A DNA stretch of 33,275 bases. Origin: Candidatus Eiseniibacteriota bacterium (GTDB lineage: Bacteria; Eisenbacteria; RBG-16-71-46). The notes beneath the pieces are model-generated. The model did no database searches, was not told the DNA's origin, and was given only the letters and a program-made list of their open reading frames with translations. Positions 31,493 through 33,275 of this stretch are shown in pieces (position 1 is the first letter of the stretch; each line of letters starts with the position of its first letter). The position numbers and the translations under genes were made by a program. The stretch spans positions 545-33,819 of the forward strand of contig VBPB01000001.1 in the NCBI GenBank assembly GCA_005893365.1, in the 5' to 3' direction.

Positions 31493-33275
31493 CGAACCAG
31501 GTCGGCCCCTGCCCCAGCGAGACCGTGAGCGGGACCCGGAGCGGGAAGCAGCCTTCCATCTCTCTGCGCACCAGCTCGGCCACCTCGCTCGCCTCCTCGG
31601 ACGGACACTCCAGCAGCAACTCGTCGTGCACCTGCAGCAGCAATCTAGCCGAGGGGTGCTTCGCCTTCAAGACGCGGTGGACCTGGATCATCGCCAGCTT
31701 CATGAGATCGGCCGCCGAGCCCTGGATCGGCGTGTTGATCGCGGCGCGCTCGGCGAAGGCGCGGGTGGCGCCGTGCCCGCTCGCCAGCTCGGGCAGATAG
31801 CGGCGGCGGCCGAGCAGGGTCGACACGAAGCCGCGCGCGCGCGCCTCCTCGAGCGTGGCGTCGAGGAACTCGCGCACCCGCGCGTAGACGCGGAAGTAGC
31901 CGGCGATGAAGTCCTGCGCCTCGGGCAGTCCGATCCCCATCTGCTGGGACAGGCTGCGCGCACCCATCCCGTACATGACGCCGAAGTTGACCACCTTGGC
32001 GCGGGCGCGCAGCGCCGGGTCCAAGGGGCCCGCGCTGACGCCGAAGATGCGGCGCGCCGTCGCCTCGTGCACGTCCTCGCCGCGGGCGAAGGCCTCGATC
32101 AGGTTGGGGTCGCCCGACAGGTGCGCCATCACCCGGAGCTCGATCTGCGAGTAGTCGGCGCCCAGCAGCAGGGCGCCCTCAGGCGCCACGAACGCGCGCC
32201 GGATGGCGCGGCCCTGAGCGGTGCGTATCGGGATGTTCTGGAGGTTGGGATCGCTGGAGGAGAGCCGGCCGGTGGCGGCCCCGGCCTGATCGAAGCGCGT
32301 GTGGACCCGCCCGTCGCGCGGATCGGCCATGCGCGGCAGCGTGTCCAGGTAGGTGGACTTGAGCTTGGTGAGCGCGCGGTACTCGAGCAGCCGGGCCGGG
32401 AACGGATGGAGCGGGGCCAGCTCCTCGAGGATGTCGGAGCGGGTCGAGAGCGCGCCCGACGGCGTGCGCCCGCCCGGCTTGAGTCCCAGCGTCTCGAACA
32501 GCATCTTCGCCACCTGCGGTCCGCTCTCGAGATTCAGGTCGGCGCCCGCCATCGCCAGGAGCTCGGCGCGCAGGCGGTCGATCTCCTCCCCCGCCGTGCG
32601 CGCCATGCCCTGGAGCTGGGGCGCGTCGATCGCCACCCCGTGGCGCTCCATCTCCAGCAGCACGCGGATGAGCGGATGCTCGAGCCGCTGGTAGAGCGAC
32701 CACTGGTCGCGCGCCTCGAGCTGGGCCCTGAGCGCGTCGGCGATCGGGAACAAGGCGGCGGCCCGCACCGCGCAGACCTCCTCGGCGCGCGCGACCGGCA
32801 GCGCGAGGGCGGCCTCGCGGCCGCGACGCTCGCCGGGCTCGAGCGCGGGCAGGGCGGTCCCGAGCAGGTCGCGCGCCAAGGCGTCCAAGTCGTGCCCGCG
32901 CCCGGGATCGGCGAGGAACGAGGCGATGCGGACGTCGCAGGCGAGCCCGGACAGCGTGAGCCCGAGCCCCGCGAACAGGTGGAGGAGGCGTTTCAGGTCC
33001 TCGCCCACCTTGGGCACGCTGGCATCGGCGAGCGCCGGCGCGAGCCAGTCCGCCACCTGCGCGTGCGACAGGTTGGGCCCCGCGCCGTGCGCGAGCGGGA
33101 GGTAGCAGTTGCTCCCGTCGCGGGCCGCCAGGGCCAGCCCGACCACGGGGGCCACGCGCGGGTCGTCGCCGCCCACCAGCGGCAGCAGCGCCAGCCCGTG
33201 CAGGGCGCGCGCGCGCACCGCGTGCAGGCGCGCGATCCGCTCGTCGTTCGAGGGCGCGGGCTCGCCTCCCCACAG
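31482..33275 (-). CDS. polA: DNA polymerase I (5' partial)
   Basis: 597 C-terminal residues are visible; the frame is open to the window edge, so the N-terminal 5'-3' exonuclease lies outside. The polymerase domain is complete: TGRLSSSDPNLQNIP, motif A DYSQIELR (catalytic Asp), the O-helix RAKVVNFGVMYGM (Lys and Tyr), NTPIQGSAADLMK, and motif C QVHDELL (second catalytic Asp). The upstream region corresponds to the 3'-5' exonuclease fold but its metal ligands look lost: no DxE at the first site (VVGLALAARDGSN) and RAEEVCAV in place of the YAxEDA box. Proofreading is therefore probably absent, as in Taq and Bacillus enzymes. Probably first gene of the coaE-prfB-phosphohexomutase-glycosylase operon. 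Confidence 0.96.
   Translation of the reverse strand: MWGGEPAPSNDERIARLHAVRARALHGLALLPLVGGDDPRVAPVVGLALAARDGSNCYLPLAHGAGPNLSHAQVADWLAPALADASVPKVGEDLKRLLHLFAGLGLTLSGLACDVRIASFLADPGRGHDLDALARDLLGTALPALEPGERRGREAALALPVARAEEVCAVRAAALFPIADALRAQLEARDQWSLYQRLEHPLIRVLLEMERHGVAIDAPQLQGMARTAGEEIDRLRAELLAMAGADLNLESGPQVAKMLFETLGLKPGGRTPSGALSTRSDILEELAPLHPFPARLLEYRALTKLKSTYLDTLPRMADPRDGRVHTRFDQAGAATGRLSSSDPNLQNIPIRTAQGRAIRRAFVAPEGALLLGADYSQIELRVMAHLSGDPNLIEAFARGEDVHEATARRIFGVSAGPLDPALRARAKVVNFGVMYGMGARSLSQQMGIGLPEAQDFIAGYFRVYARVREFLDATLEEARARGFVSTLLGRRRYLPELASGHGATRAFAERAAINTPIQGSAADLMKLAMIQVHRVLKAKHPSARLLLQVHDELLLECPSEEASEVAELVRREMEGCFPLRVPLTVSLGQGPTWFDVH

Overview
The window is visibly GC-rich DNA from a Gram-negative-type (double-membrane) bacterium. 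It combines housekeeping genes (polA, coaE, prfB, phosphomannomutase, gap-pgk-tpi-secG) with exported proteins that carry FlgD-like/T9SS-like C-terminal domains, a PorV-like outer-membrane protein, a GWxTD-type protein, a carboxypeptidase-regulatory-domain TonB receptor and a type IV minor-pilin cluster. That mix suggests a lineage of the FCB superphylum or a neighbour such as Candidatus Eisenbacteria. This placement is inference from gene content, not a phylogenetic result.

Layout. (1) 1-6546, plus strand: the 3' end of a secreted protein, a terminator, then four prepilin-like genes (GspH/FimT, PilV, PilW, PilX types). The PilW-type protein carries SdrD-B-like and FG-GAP repeats and is cut by an in-frame TAG. 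A perfect hairpin at 6600-6630 separates this block from the minus-strand genes. (2) 6651-10757, minus: one very large CheB-CheR-PAS-PAS-histidine kinase-receiver protein. (3) About 11022-13134: a roughly 2 kb genomic islet bounded by a duplicated tRNA-Leu 3' end plus hairpin. It contains an exported NHL-repeat protein, a small ribbon-helix-helix-like ORF and a decayed tyrosine integrase. (4) 13111-16727, minus: gap, pgk, tpiA, secG and tRNA-Leu(GAG). The first three are translationally coupled, and gap has lost part of its N-terminus. (5) 16972-27528, minus: an envelope/secretion block (outer-membrane barrel-like protein, TonB-type receptor, large exported protein fused to a PorV-like protein, GWxTD protein) with two good TTGACA promoters. 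(6) 27669-33275, minus: polA (5' end outside the window), coaE, prfB with the classical programmed +1 frameshift, a phosphohexomutase and a 3-methyladenine DNA glycosylase. They are tightly packed and probably one operon.

Points of most interest. The minor-pilin cluster may encode a pilus-tip complex in which PilW itself carries the beta-propeller normally found on PilY1. The tRNA-Leu islet has visible attachment repeats. prfB keeps the CUU-UGA-C frameshift but has SPY in place of the usual SPF anticodon tripeptide. Four genes (pilW-like, GWxTD, exported/PorV junction, gap) carry single stop, frameshift or deletion lesions. In a region that includes an essential glycolytic gene, these may be assembly or sequencing errors and should be checked against reads before any biological reading.
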